Shown here: piece by piece, positions 54,129-62,676 of the stretch
Numbering within the stretch: the first letter of the stretch is position 1
Layout: every line of letters begins with the position of its first letter
Origin: Mycobacteriaceae bacterium
GTDB lineage: Bacteria; Actinomycetota; Actinomycetes; Mycobacteriales; Mycobacteriaceae
NCBI GenBank assembly: GCA_019749805.1
Contig: JAIEPH010000002.1
Location: 1 to 64,000 of the forward strand
DNA: 64,000 bases
Direction of reading: 5' to 3'
The notes under the pieces: generated by a model
Told to the model about the DNA's origin: nothing
The model's database searches: none
The model's input: the letters and a program-made list of their open reading frames with translations, nothing else
Made by a program: the position numbers and the translations under genes

Positions 54129-55784
54129 TTGTCTGAGGCAAAAACCGGCCAGGACAGGCTTTTTGACGCGCTCACCACGAAGGGCACCGCCTTCACCCAC
54201 GCCGAGCGCCGCAAGTACGGAATCCTTGGCCTACTGCCGACCGCGGAGAAAACGCTCGATGAACAGGTCGAGCACAGCTGGCGCGAATTCAGCACTCGCC
54301 GTGAGGGTCTGGACCAGCACATCTATCTGCGGGCCCTGCAGGACCGCAACGAAACGCTGTTCTATCGGTTGCTGCACGACCACATTCCCGAAACCATGCC
54401 GATCGTGTACACCCCGACGGTCGGCGAGGCGTGCCAGCGGTTCAGCAAGATCTATCGCAAGCCGCGCGGTCTGTTCGTGTCCTACCCGGACCGTGAATAT
54501 CTGCGTGAGATCCTTCGCAACCGGCCGACCGGCCGACGTAATATCGACGTGATCGTGGTGACCGACGGTCAACGGATTCTCGGGCTGGGCGATCAGGGCA
54601 TCGGCGGTATGGGCATCCCGATCGGCAAGCTGTCGTTGTACACGCTCATCGGCGGCATCGACCCGGCGCGGACCCTGCCGATCGTGCTCGACGTGGGCAC
54701 CGACAACGTCGAGCTGCTGGAGGACCCGCAGTATCTGGGTTGGCGGCACCGAAGGATCGGCGAGGACGAGTATTTCGAGTTCATCGACGAATTCGTGACC
54801 GCGGTGCACCAGGAGATGCCCGATGTGTTGCTGCAGTGGGAGGATTTCGCGACCGCGCACGCGCAGCCGATCCTGGAGCGCTACCGCGACACGCTGCTTA
54901 CCTTCAACGACGATATTCAGGGCACCGCCGCCGTCGCACTCGGAGCGCTGCATGGTGCGGCGAACATCGCGGGCCGCCCGCTGTCGCAGCAACAGGTCGT
55001 GATGCTGGGCGCGGGGTCGGCCGGAATCGGCGTGCTGAACATGGTCAAACGGGAAATGGTTGCCCAGGGCCTGTCCGAGCAGGAAGCGGCATCGCGGATC
55101 TGGGTCGTCGACGTCGTGGGACTGCTCACCGACGACCGCACCGATCTTTCCGAACGGCAGCGCGCGTTCGCACAGCCGGCCGACAGCGTCGCGGCTTGGG
55201 GTTTGTCGGGGCCCGCGCAGCTGACCGACGTCGTGCACCACGTTGATTGCGGTGTGCTGCTGGGGCTTTCGACTGCTGCCGGTGCCTTCACCGAAGAGAT
55301 CGTCCGTGAGCTGGCGGCCAAGACCGAGCGGCCGATCATCTTCCCGTTGTCCAACCCCACCAGTCGGGCCGAGGCGCATCCGGCCGAGTTGGATGCGTGG
55401 ACCGACGGGCGGGCATTGATCGCGACCGGTTCACCGTTTGCACCGTTGGTGCGCGATGGCGTCGAGCGCCCGGTGGCGCAGTGCAACAACGCGTACATCT
55501 TCCCCGCGATGGGATTGGCGGTGACGGCGGCGCAGGCGACGAGGGTGACCGACGACATGATGCGGGCAGCGGCCGCGAGCCTCGGTGACGCGTCCCCCGC
55601 CCTTGCGGATCCCAGCCAACCGCTGCTGCCCGCGTGGTCGGAAGTTCCCGACATCGCGGTGCGCATTGCGCTCGCGGTCGGGCGACAGGCCGTCGCAGAT
55701 GGTGTGGCACCGAAGCGCAGCGACGAGGAATTGGCGGCACGTATCGACGAGGTGCGCTGGATTCCCGAATATCCGTCGACATAG
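54129..55784 (+). CDS. mez: NAD(P)-dependent malic enzyme
   Basis: A 551-residue oxidative decarboxylase (malate to pyruvate + CO2). Malic motifs: YTPTVGEACQRFS (about 96-108), GLGDQGIGGMGIPIGKLSLY (about 157-176, catalytic region), FNDDIQGTAAVALG (metal site, about 259-272), GAGSAGIGV (nucleotide site, about 296-304) and FPLSNPTSRAEA. Size matches the large eukaryote-like/SfcA class. TTG start with a GGAAGGA site. It follows hemQ by 24 bp, which is not the M. tuberculosis order, so it may be transcribed with the haem genes. Confidence 0.93.
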   Translation: MSEAKTGQDRLFDALTTKGTAFTHAERRKYGILGLLPTAEKTLDEQVEHSWREFSTRREGLDQHIYLRALQDRNETLFYRLLHDHIPETMPIVYTPTVGEACQRFSKIYRKPRGLFVSYPDREYLREILRNRPTGRRNIDVIVVTDGQRILGLGDQGIGGMGIPIGKLSLYTLIGGIDPARTLPIVLDVGTDNVELLEDPQYLGWRHRRIGEDEYFEFIDEFVTAVHQEMPDVLLQWEDFATAHAQPILERYRDTLLTFNDDIQGTAAVALGALHGAANIAGRPLSQQQVVMLGAGSAGIGVLNMVKREMVAQGLSEQEAASRIWVVDVVGLLTDDRTDLSERQRAFAQPADSVAAWGLSGPAQLTDVVHHVDCGVLLGLSTAAGAFTEEIVRELAAKTERPIIFPLSNPTSRAEAHPAELDAWTDGRALIATGSPFAPLVRDGVERPVAQCNNAYIFPAMGLAVTAAQATRVTDDMMRAAAASLGDASPALADPSQPLLPAWSEVPDIAVRIALAVGRQAVADGVAPKRSDEELAARIDEVRWIPEYPST

Positions 55785-55808
55785 CCGAACGCCCGTCATC
55801 ATGGGGCT

Positions 55809-56120
55809 ATGAGCATCAAGGCGCTGGTTGCCGCGACATTGCCGTTGGTTGCGCTGGCGATGGCACCGAGCGCGGTCGCCCAACCGCCGGGCGGGGAACA
55901 CTGCGCGCCCAGTGGCGGGCAGAGCATCGTCATCACCGCCGGTGACATCGACTGCGTCACCGCGGCGGACTATGCGGCCCAGTACGACCCCAACGGAGAC
56001 AAGTTTCAGCAGATCGGGCCGTTCACCTGCTATTCCGGAAACGCGATGACGGCGCCGCTGCTGTTCCAATGTGTGGCCGACACCGCCGACGCGGCCGAGT
56101 TCGGCGTCTACCCCGCGTAG
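55809..56120 (+). CDS. Small secreted protein of unknown function
   Basis: A 103-residue protein with a clear Sec signal peptide (hydrophobic 4-22, likely cleavage after AVA near 24). The mature 79 residues contain four cysteines (CAPSGG, CVTAAD, CYSG, CVAD), probably two disulfides. I do not recognise the family; mycobacteria have many such small exported proteins. It lies 24 bp after the malic enzyme gene and converges with msrB, 4 bp away. Confidence 0.75.
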   Translation: MSIKALVAATLPLVALAMAPSAVAQPPGGEHCAPSGGQSIVITAGDIDCVTAADYAAQYDPNGDKFQQIGPFTCYSGNAMTAPLLFQCVADTADAAEFGVYPA

Positions 56121-56124
56121 CGCG

Positions 56125-56538
56125 CTATTCGGCGGGTACCAGCCGCAGTGAGATCGAGTTGATGCAGTAACGCTGATCGGTCGGCGTGGGGTAACCCTCG
56201 CCTTCGAAGACGTGGCCGAGGTGGCTGTGGCAGTTGGCGCAGATGACCTCGACGCGGCGCATGCCCAGGCTGTCGTCGGAGCGCAGGATCACCGCGTCGG
56301 AGTCGGCCGGATCGAAGAATGACGGCCAGCCGCAGTGGGATTCGAACTTCTCACTGCTGCGGAACAGCTCCGCACCGCAGGCCCGGCACTGATACACGCC
56401 TTCGGTCTTGGTGTCGGTGTATTCACCGACGAAGGGTCGCTCGGTGCCGGCCTCGCGGAGGACGTGGAACTCCTCGGGGTTGAGCTTCTTGCGCCACTCG
56501 TCGTCGGTCAGCTGGAGCTTGGGGCCGGGGGCGGTCAT
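56125..56538 (-). CDS. msrB: Peptide-methionine (R)-S-oxide reductase MsrB
   Basis: A 137-residue repair enzyme for methionine-R-sulfoxide. The zinc site is complete (CRAC and CANC pairs), the substrate motif HCGWPSF is present, and the catalytic cysteine is Cys125 in RYCINSISL. There is no clear resolving cysteine in the usual place near residue 70, so thioredoxin may reduce it directly. The start at 56538 is followed by TAPGPKLQLTDDEWR. As in M. tuberculosis it lies next to aftC. Confidence 0.95.
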   Translation of the reverse strand: MTAPGPKLQLTDDEWRKKLNPEEFHVLREAGTERPFVGEYTDTKTEGVYQCRACGAELFRSSEKFESHCGWPSFFDPADSDAVILRSDDSLGMRRVEVICANCHSHLGHVFEGEGYPTPTDQRYCINSISLRLVPAE

Positions 56539-56652
56539 TCCTCCACGTTAGCGCGGTCGCTTTCGACGAAATGCAGAGGTTCACTCGTACTTTCGCTGCA
56601 TGACGTTGATAGCGATAGTTCAGCCAGCTACCACAGTCGATTTAAGCGGTCG

Positions 56653-57924
56653 TCATTCGCTCTGCACGGGAGTTCGCTCTTTCGACGGATCCTTCATCCA
56701 GACCGGGTCGATACCGTCATCCAGCCGGTTCTCGGACTTGGCGTCCAGGTAGCGGAAATACAGTACGCAGAACACCACGATCAGCATCAGGCACCAGCCG
56801 TAGGTGAACTTCATGTATTCGAGGAACCGCCCCGTGGTCGGCCAGTGTCCGAGCAGCCATCGGTCTGAGCTCATGAATCCGTATATCGCCACCCACGCGG
56901 GCCAATTGCGCAACACCGAGTTGCGCAGCACAACGGTCATCAGGAACGGGAACAGCATCATCGAGTAATAGCCCTGACCCAGCGACAGCACCAGGAACGA
57001 CGTGATCAGCAGTACGCCGGACGAGGTCAACATCCAGAACAGCGGATCGCGGGTCCGGTAGTACTTGTAGAGCAGCCAGAGTGACAGCACCGCCAGCACG
57101 ACGAAGGCCAGGCGCAGCAGAATGATCAGCCAGAAGGGCAGTCCGTAATAGAGCCCGTTGCCGGCGATCGAGCTGTTGAAGTAGTCGCGGGTCGTGAAGA
57201 TGTACTTGGCGGTGCGGGTGACGAAGCTCATCGGATCTCTTACCAGTGGCCAGGCGACCGCGTTGAACACGACCGGCACCACAAGCGCGGGAACCAATGC
57301 CCGCCACTGCCGGTTGAGCAGCGGAATCAACAGCAGCGGCGCAAGCAGCGGTTTGACGACCAGCGTCAGACCTATGGAGATTCCGGCCAGCCACTCGTGG
57401 TTGCGTTGTCCGTCCAGTAGCCAGCGGAAGAACAGCACCTCGAGCAGCAGGATGCAGCCGTTGATGTTGCCGAAAACCAGTGTGTTGACGACGCTTTCGC
57501 TGATGAACATCGCCGCGAGCAGAGCGGGCAGTGCGACCGAGTCGAATTTGAATCCGAACAAGCGAATCAAGAAGTACGCGGCCAGGATGATCGCGATGGT
57601 GTTGAACGTGATGAACCAATACCGCGACGCGTCGACGGGGAGGTAGCCGAACGGCGCCATGATCAGCGTTCCGCCGGGAGGGTAGAGATAGTGCGGGTCG
57701 ACGTGGTTGAAGTTCTCGTTGTAGATGTCCCAGCCCATTTTGAAGTTCACGACGGCGCGGTACACCGGCCCGTAGTCGTCGGTGATGTAGCCGTTGGTGG
57801 CCAGGACGTAGCTGCGATGAATGATGAACAGGATGGCCAGCGGCCACAGGATCGACCGCAGCACCGTAGCCAGACTCGGCGGGGAGGTGCGGGGCCGGAA
57901 AGCGGCCAGGACAAGATCACGCAC
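56653..57924 (-). CDS. aftC: Arabinofuranosyltransferase AftC (GT-C, GT87-type)
   Basis: A 423-residue membrane enzyme that adds alpha-1,3-arabinofuranose branches to arabinogalactan and lipoarabinomannan from decaprenyl-phospho-arabinose. About 10-12 helices; the first outside loop has the conserved ITDDYGPVYRAV (about 45-56), whose aspartates are likely catalytic, and HYLYPPGGTLIMAPFGYLP. I start it at the GTG at 57924, where TACGGT lies 6 nt upstream; the frame extends far further but without conserved sequence. The next gene upstream on this strand is the lipoprotein hydrolase. Confidence 0.92.
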   Translation of the reverse strand: MRDLVLAAFRPRTSPPSLATVLRSILWPLAILFIIHRSYVLATNGYITDDYGPVYRAVVNFKMGWDIYNENFNHVDPHYLYPPGGTLIMAPFGYLPVDASRYWFITFNTIAIILAAYFLIRLFGFKFDSVALPALLAAMFISESVVNTLVFGNINGCILLLEVLFFRWLLDGQRNHEWLAGISIGLTLVVKPLLAPLLLIPLLNRQWRALVPALVVPVVFNAVAWPLVRDPMSFVTRTAKYIFTTRDYFNSSIAGNGLYYGLPFWLIILLRLAFVVLAVLSLWLLYKYYRTRDPLFWMLTSSGVLLITSFLVLSLGQGYYSMMLFPFLMTVVLRNSVLRNWPAWVAIYGFMSSDRWLLGHWPTTGRFLEYMKFTYGWCLMLIVVFCVLYFRYLDAKSENRLDDGIDPVWMKDPSKERTPVQSE

Positions 57925-57930
57925 CAGCGA

Positions 57931-57936
57931 ACCGTA
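57931..57936 (-). promoter_or_regulatory. -10 box of a leaderless promoter (aftC)
   Basis: TACGGT on the minus strand lies 6 nt before the GTG at 57924. Confidence 0.5.
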
Positions 57937-57959
57937 CCCGACCCCGTTGGGCCGAGGTA

Positions 57960-59525
57960 TCAGGCGGGGCAGAACGTGTCGGTCTCGGGCAGCTTGCCGC
58001 TGTCCAGATAGCCGGTCACCGACGGCAGTGCGCAGGGGGAGTAGATGGCCGCCCCGTGGCCGATGCCCTGCCACATCACCCGTTTGTTGGCCGCGCCGGC
58101 GTTGATCACGGTCGCCGCGACGGCGGCCACGCCCTCGTTGCCGACGATCGGATCGTGCTGGCCGCCCAACAGCAGCACGGGAGTCCTGAGATTCGTCGGC
58201 TCCTGCGGGACCGCGCCGCTGGGCCAGTTCAGGCATTGCACCAACCCGAGCGCGCCGACCTGGCCGAACTGCGGGTAGATCTTCTCCCACGCCACCACGA
58301 GTTCGCGGACCCGGTCAGGGGTGGGCCGGTTCAGTGAGTCACTGCAGCTGTTGACGAACTGGCCGTCGGTGCCGCGCAGCGCCTCGGCCTCGGTGACCAG
58401 GGTGTTCATGGCGCTCCAGTCCCCGGAGCGGGCGCCGGCGACCGCTGAGGCGAGCCTGTTGGTGGCGGCTACGCGATCGCCACGTGGGTAGGCCAGCGCC
58501 GTGGTGATCGCGTCGGCGACGGTGGCCACCGACCCGTCGTTGGCGTTGTATCCGCGCACCTGGTTCAGCACCGCCGTCACGGCACCCTTGGGGTCAGCAC
58601 CCAACGGGCAGTTGATCGCCACGCATTGGGCGGCCCACGCATCGAGTGCGGATTGTTCCCCCTTCACGCGCTGTTCCATCGCGGCTTCGGCGGCGATGCC
58701 GAGCGGAAGCGGGGAATCGAGCACCAGTCGGGCCACCTTGTTGGGGTGGCTGCCCGCGTAGGCCAACGCCACCTGGGCGCCGTTGCCGATGCCGTACAGC
58801 GCCAACGTCGGCACGTCCCAGGTGCTTCGGAGTCGCTCGATGTCCTCGGCGGCGTGCGAGTTGTCGTAGGCCGAGTCTCCAGGGGCGATCGTGTCGGTGC
58901 AGCTCGTCGTCGCGGCCTGGGTGATCTCGCCGAGGTTGGCGACGGGGTCGTCGCCCGGCTGGAACTGGGCCTGATCGAGCATCGCGTTGCGCTCGTACAG
59001 ATCGCGGCAGTCCAGCGCCCCTGACATTCCGATACCGCGACGGTCGACCGCCACGATGGGCCGCGTCTTGAGCACGTCGGCACCCGAGCGCGTCAGCCAG
59101 ACCGGCAGCTGCATCGACGTCGGCAGATCCGAACCCGTCGTCATCACCAGCGGTCCGGCGTCGGCTGGGGTTTCATCGGTGGTCGCGCGGACCACGCCGA
59201 TGCTGATGGTGCCCGTGGCGCCCTTGATCGGGTCGAGTTCGGCGTCATAGGTCGCGCAATCGAACTTCACCCCGGCGATGGGGGGGACCGACGCGTCGGA
59301 CGAGATCCGCGAGGTGCAGTCACGCCACGACAGGTCGTTCTTGGGTGGCTCGATCGGTGGTGGGCCCTCGGGCGCCTTGGTGGTCTCCGGCTGGCCCTGA
59401 GGTTGGGCTCCGGAATCGGTGGCGAAGCGCGGATTGGCAGCCAGGCCAGGTGCGCAACCGGCAAGAAAAACCGATACCACGAGCGCTGAGGTGCTCAACA
59501 CCCGGATCGGACGACGGCGCTGCAT
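57960..59525 (-). CDS. Secreted alpha/beta-hydrolase lipoprotein (Rv2672 family)
   Basis: A 521-residue exported lipoprotein (LAGC lipobox, Cys24). It has the tripeptidyl aminopeptidase-like alpha/beta hydrolase layout: VDRRGIGMSG (about 160-169), an elbow at about 244-250, and a C-terminal TAP-like domain with QHDPIVG and GIGHGA. The elbow reads GIGNGAQ: Asn248 stands where the nucleophile serine should be, so a normal serine protease mechanism is doubtful. Probable role in the cell wall. The ATG at 59525 has a TACTGT box 7 nt upstream. Confidence 0.88.
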   Translation of the reverse strand: MQRRRPIRVLSTSALVVSVFLAGCAPGLAANPRFATDSGAQPQGQPETTKAPEGPPPIEPPKNDLSWRDCTSRISSDASVPPIAGVKFDCATYDAELDPIKGATGTISIGVVRATTDETPADAGPLVMTTGSDLPTSMQLPVWLTRSGADVLKTRPIVAVDRRGIGMSGALDCRDLYERNAMLDQAQFQPGDDPVANLGEITQAATTSCTDTIAPGDSAYDNSHAAEDIERLRSTWDVPTLALYGIGNGAQVALAYAGSHPNKVARLVLDSPLPLGIAAEAAMEQRVKGEQSALDAWAAQCVAINCPLGADPKGAVTAVLNQVRGYNANDGSVATVADAITTALAYPRGDRVAATNRLASAVAGARSGDWSAMNTLVTEAEALRGTDGQFVNSCSDSLNRPTPDRVRELVVAWEKIYPQFGQVGALGLVQCLNWPSGAVPQEPTNLRTPVLLLGGQHDPIVGNEGVAAVAATVINAGAANKRVMWQGIGHGAAIYSPCALPSVTGYLDSGKLPETDTFCPA

Positions 59526-59532
59526 GCCGACC

Positions 59533-59538
59533 ACAGTA
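59533..59538 (-). promoter_or_regulatory. -10 box of a leaderless promoter (lipoprotein hydrolase)
   Basis: TACTGT on the minus strand lies 7 nt before the ATG at 59525. Confidence 0.5.
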
Positions 59539-59583
59539 CTGATATCCGTGGTCGATCCTCGGTGCCCAACGCCTCCTGGTGCG

Positions 59584-60363
59584 TCAGCGCGCCCGGACAT
59601 AGCGGGTGTAGAGGTAGCCCTCGTCGTCGGACAGCAGGTGTGCAGGCCGCATCTTGGTGTGCACCTCGCCGGCGCCCGCCGCGATGCGCCGTCCGGAACC
59701 GCCGACCAGGATGGGCGCCACCGTCAGGCAGAGTTCGTCGAGCAGGTCATCCTCGATCAACTGGCTGAGCAGCAGCGGTCCACCCTCGGTGAGCACACGG
59801 AACAGTTTGCGTTCGGCGAGGAGCTTCAGCACGGTGGCGCCGTCGACGGAGTCGGATTGCGGTCCGGACGCGTTGAGCACTTCGGACACCGCGCCCAGCC
59901 GCTGATGGGTGGCATCGACGGAGTCGGCGCACGTGAGGATCAGCGGTGGCACCTCGGTGCGGGTGAAGAACAGGGCGCCGGGGTCGAGGACGCCGGTGCG
60001 CGTGACCACCGCGATGGGCGGCACTTCGGCCTGTCCGCGGCGTTGCCGGGCGTGGCGCGCCGCAAGTGGCACCTGGGCGCCGGAGTAGTTCTCGACCCTG
60101 ACGGTGGCGGCGCCGACCAGGATGACGTCGGCGCTGTGGCGCATGAGGGCGAACATGCTGCGGTCACCGGCCCCGGCCAGACCACCGGCCTTGCCGTCAG
60201 CGGTGGCGCCGCCGTCGAGGCTGGCGATCATGTTGCCGCGGACCCAGCACGTCTGCAGGTCGTCGGGGTACGCGTAGAAGTCGGATAGCCGGCCGTCGGC
60301 GCTGTCTATCGCGGGACCGTCAGGCCCCAACGCGGTGAATCGCACGCCGGCGGTGGTATCGGC
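59584..60363 (-). CDS. RibD C-terminal/pyrimidine reductase family protein (Rv2671 family)
   Basis: A 259-residue NADPH-dependent reductase of the RibD-C/dihydrofolate reductase-like fold. Characteristic parts are WVRGNMIASLDGG (about 39-51), ADVILVGAATVRVENY (about 75-90) and LTEGGPLLLSQLIEDDLLDELCLTVAP (split, about 192-218). There is no deaminase domain. In M. tuberculosis the homologue can also reduce dihydrofolate and confer antifolate resistance when overproduced. The start at 60363 is favoured by alignment; ATGs at 60375 and upstream are open. Confidence 0.88.
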   Translation of the reverse strand, partial: ADTTAGVRFTALGPDGPAIDSADGRLSDFYAYPDDLQTCWVRGNMIASLDGGATADGKAGGLAGAGDRSMFALMRHSADVILVGAATVRVENYSGAQVPLAARHARQRRGQAEVPPIAVVTRTGVLDPGALFFTRTEVPPLILTCADSVDATHQRLGAVSEVLNASGPQSDSVDGATVLKLLAERKLFRVLTEGGPLLLSQLIEDDLLDELCLTVAPILVGGSGRRIAAGAGEVHTKMRPAHLLSDDEGYLYTRYVRAR

Positions 60364-60388
60364 CATGAAAAGCATTGCAGCACGTCGA

Positions 60389-60394
60389 TAGGGT
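60389..60394 (+). promoter_or_regulatory. -10 box of a leaderless promoter (zapE)
   Basis: TAGGGT ends 6 nt before the ATG at 60401. Confidence 0.5.
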
Positions 60395-60400
60395 GCGTGC

Positions 60401-61438
60401 ATGCAGGGGTCCATCGATGTCGGTCATTTGGTCGACCGACATCCCAAGGTCACGCCGGATCGTTTGATCGCTCAGCTGACCCCGCCGCCGACGTTCGCCG
60501 ACGTCAGCTTCGACACCTACCTCCCCGACCCTGCCGAGCCCACGCAGGCCGCGGCCGTGCAGGTCTGCCAACATTTCTGCGCGCAGGCGGTCGAGCGGCG
60601 GGCGGGCAAGAAGAAGTTGTTCGGCAGGCACGAGGTGTTGCCCGGCGTCGGGATTTATCTCGACGGCGGCTTCGGCGTCGGGAAAACCCACCTGTTGGCG
60701 TCGTCGTACTACGAGCTTCCTGAACCCAAGGCGTTCGCGACGTTCGGCGAGTTGACGCAGTTGGCGAGCGTTTTCGGCTTCGTCGAGTGCATCGAGCTGC
60801 TGGCCGACTACGTCGTGGTGTGCATCGACGAATTCGAACTCGACGATCCGGGAAACACGACGCTGATCTCCCGGCTGCTGTCACAACTCGTCGAGCGCGG
60901 GGTGTCGGTGGCGGCCACGTCGAACACGCTGCCCGAGCAACTGGGGGAGGGACGGTTCGCCGCTCAAGATTTTCTGCGCGAGATCAACACCCTCGCAGCG
61001 ATTTTCACGACAGTGCGGATCGACGGACCCGACTACCGGCACCGCGATCTACCGGCTGCTCCGCAACCGTTGAGCGACAACGACGTTGCAGCCCGTGCGG
61101 CACGCACACCGGGTGCCACGCTGGACGACTTCGACGCCCTGTGCGCCCACCTGGCCACCATGCACCCGTCGCGGTACCTGACGCTGATCGAAGGTGTGTC
61201 CGAGGTGTTCATCACGGGCGTGCACGGGATCGACGACCAGAACGTCGCGTTGCGACTGGTGTCGCTGACCGACCGGCTCTACGACGCCGGCATCCCGGTC
61301 GTCGCGTCCGGGTCGAAGATGGACGCCGTCTTCAGCGCGGAGATGCTCGCGGGCGGGTTCCGTAAGAAGTATCTACGGGCCACATCGCGGCTGCTTGCGT
61401 TGACGGCAGCGGGTCAGACGGGTCGGACCATCACGTAG
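60401..61438 (+). CDS. zapE: AFG1/ZapE-family ATPase
   Basis: A 345-residue AAA+-like ATPase. Walker A is GGFGVGKTH (89-97) and Walker B VVCIDEFELDD (about 142-152); the sensor segment ATSNTLPEQLGEGRF (about 176-190) and the family's FLREINTL follow. In other bacteria ZapE acts at the Z-ring, and in mitochondria AFG1 acts in protein quality control; the mycobacterial role is not established. A leaderless -10 box precedes the ATG. It overlaps the convergent GNAT gene by 25 bp. Confidence 0.92.
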   Translation: MQGSIDVGHLVDRHPKVTPDRLIAQLTPPPTFADVSFDTYLPDPAEPTQAAAVQVCQHFCAQAVERRAGKKKLFGRHEVLPGVGIYLDGGFGVGKTHLLASSYYELPEPKAFATFGELTQLASVFGFVECIELLADYVVVCIDEFELDDPGNTTLISRLLSQLVERGVSVAATSNTLPEQLGEGRFAAQDFLREINTLAAIFTTVRIDGPDYRHRDLPAAPQPLSDNDVAARAARTPGATLDDFDALCAHLATMHPSRYLTLIEGVSEVFITGVHGIDDQNVALRLVSLTDRLYDAGIPVVASGSKMDAVFSAEMLAGGFRKKYLRATSRLLALTAAGQTGRTIT

Positions 61439-61905
61439 TCGTTTTCGACGCTCTCGCCGAGCTGAAACGTGCGGGTCCCGCTGACGGTGAACCCCTGTTT
61501 GGCGTAAAAGCGTTGGGCGCGTTCGTTTTGTTGGTTGACACCCAGCCACACCGACTCGGCGCCCAGTTCCTTGGCGGTATTCAGGGTCGCCGCCATCAGC
61601 GCCGCAGCGGCACCCGCGCCATGGCTGCCGGGCAGCACGTAGATCTTCGAGAGTTCGATGCCGTCGTCGGCGCGAACCAGCATGGCATAGCCGACCATTC
61701 GCGTCTCCTCACGGACGACGAGCACTGCCCGATCAGGATCGGCGAGGTATCGGCGAAACCGGTCCTCGGAAAGGTTCTCGTCGATGAACGCGGCGATGTT
61801 GTCGACGCTCACCGACGGCGGGCACGCCAGCGGAAACGTTCGCGCGGCGACGTCGGCGAGTTCGGGAAGATCCGCGACGACGGCCGGGGTCACGTCAAAG
61901 TGCAA
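61414..61905 (-). CDS. GNAT-family acetyltransferase (Rv2669 family)
   Basis: A 163-residue acetyltransferase. The acetyl-CoA loop is LPGSHGAGAAAALMAATLNTAKE (about 90-112, Q/RxxGxG/A type, slightly altered), followed by WLGVNQQNERAQRFYAKQGF (about 119-138) and a final strand. It starts with TTG at 61905, 3 bp after the stop of the upstream secreted-protein gene, so translation may be coupled. The substrate is unknown. Confidence 0.85.
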   Translation of the reverse strand: MHFDVTPAVVADLPELADVAARTFPLACPPSVSVDNIAAFIDENLSEDRFRRYLADPDRAVLVVREETRMVGYAMLVRADDGIELSKIYVLPGSHGAGAAAALMAATLNTAKELGAESVWLGVNQQNERAQRFYAKQGFTVSGTRTFQLGESVENDYVMVRPV

Positions 61906-61908
61906 TAC

Positions 61909-62424
61909 CTAGGCCACGTTCCACTGCGCAAGGTGTTGACCGGTGACCTTGTCGAGCAGGACGACATTGGAGATGAGGTCGCGATAGCAGTCCCACCACA
62001 CCCCGCCGCTGACGGTGGAACCGGCCGGAGCGTTCATCAGCGCGAGTGTCAGCGAGTCGGGTGCGTCGGTGTTGCGCGGCTCGTAGGAGTCGCCCGTCGC
62101 GGTGACGCCGCGGAACTGATACGTGATCGCCTGGGCGTAGGGCGTGGGCACCTTGACGGGGTTGACGGTGATCTGAGCGCGCCACACCTCATACCGGGGC
62201 GCCCGCGGCGGGTAGCCGAAGCCGGGCGGGATCGGTGAGGGAGCCAGGCTGTTGACGGTGATGTTGGCGACCAGGCCCTCGAAGTTGATCTGCAGCGTCT
62301 CGCCGAGCCGGCCGATGGGCGAGGGCACGGACTCGGCCTCGTCGGGCGCGGCCTGGGCGGGCGCGGCCGTGAGACCGGCGAGGGTCACCATCATGGCGGC
62401 AAGGAGGACGAACCAGCGACGCAT
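61909..62424 (-). CDS. Secreted MPT63/DUF1942-like protein (Rv2668 family)
   Basis: A 171-residue exported protein. Residues 1-26 form a Sec signal peptide with probable cleavage after AQA. The mature part is beta-rich (ETLQINFEGLVANITVNSL, then RYEVWRAQITVNPVK), which fits the immunoglobulin-like fold of MPT63/DUF1942 proteins. It contains a single cysteine near 146. Function unknown. The order with GNAT and zapE matches M. tuberculosis Rv2668-Rv2670c. Confidence 0.85.
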   Translation of the reverse strand: MRRWFVLLAAMMVTLAGLTAAPAQAAPDEAESVPSPIGRLGETLQINFEGLVANITVNSLAPSPIPPGFGYPPRAPRYEVWRAQITVNPVKVPTPYAQAITYQFRGVTATGDSYEPRNTDAPDSLTLALMNAPAGSTVSGGVWWDCYRDLISNVVLLDKVTGQHLAQWNVA

Positions 62425-62464
62425 CCACGCATGATGGCACAGACTGAAACGTGTTACAGCCGCT

Positions 62465-62668
62465 TCAGGACACCCACGGGCCCGAGCCGCCGATCTTCTC
62501 GATGCGCACCCGCGTGAGTAGTCCGGCCGGCGCGTTGGGCGGCGGGAAATGCTCGTCGCTGCCCAACATCACCTTGGCCAGCTCCTTGAGTAGTTCCGGA
62601 GCACCGCCTTCGACGATCCGCGCGACGCCGGCGACCGTATGCGATGTTCTACGGCTGGGAGTGCCGGT
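62465..62668 (-). pseudogene. Start-less coding fragment, probable gene remnant
   Basis: An open minus-strand frame of 67 codons, bounded by stops, has protein-like composition with high GC at third positions (VARIVEGGAPELL, then LAKVMLGSDEHFPPP and TRVRIEKIGGSGP). It lacks a usable start in the first 25 codons. A GTG/ATG pair near 62563-62568 could begin a 34-35 residue peptide with an AAGGAG site upstream. I do not recognise the family. It may be the decayed 3' end of a gene, or a very small gene. It fills the gap between the ogt-like and MPT63-like genes. Confidence 0.4.
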
Positions 62669-62676
62669 TCATTCCC

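Noticed and set aside
56574..56605. Inverted repeat ATGCAG/CTGCAT between msrB and aftC
   Set aside because: Six base pairs around a 20-nt loop is too weak to call a terminator or operator.
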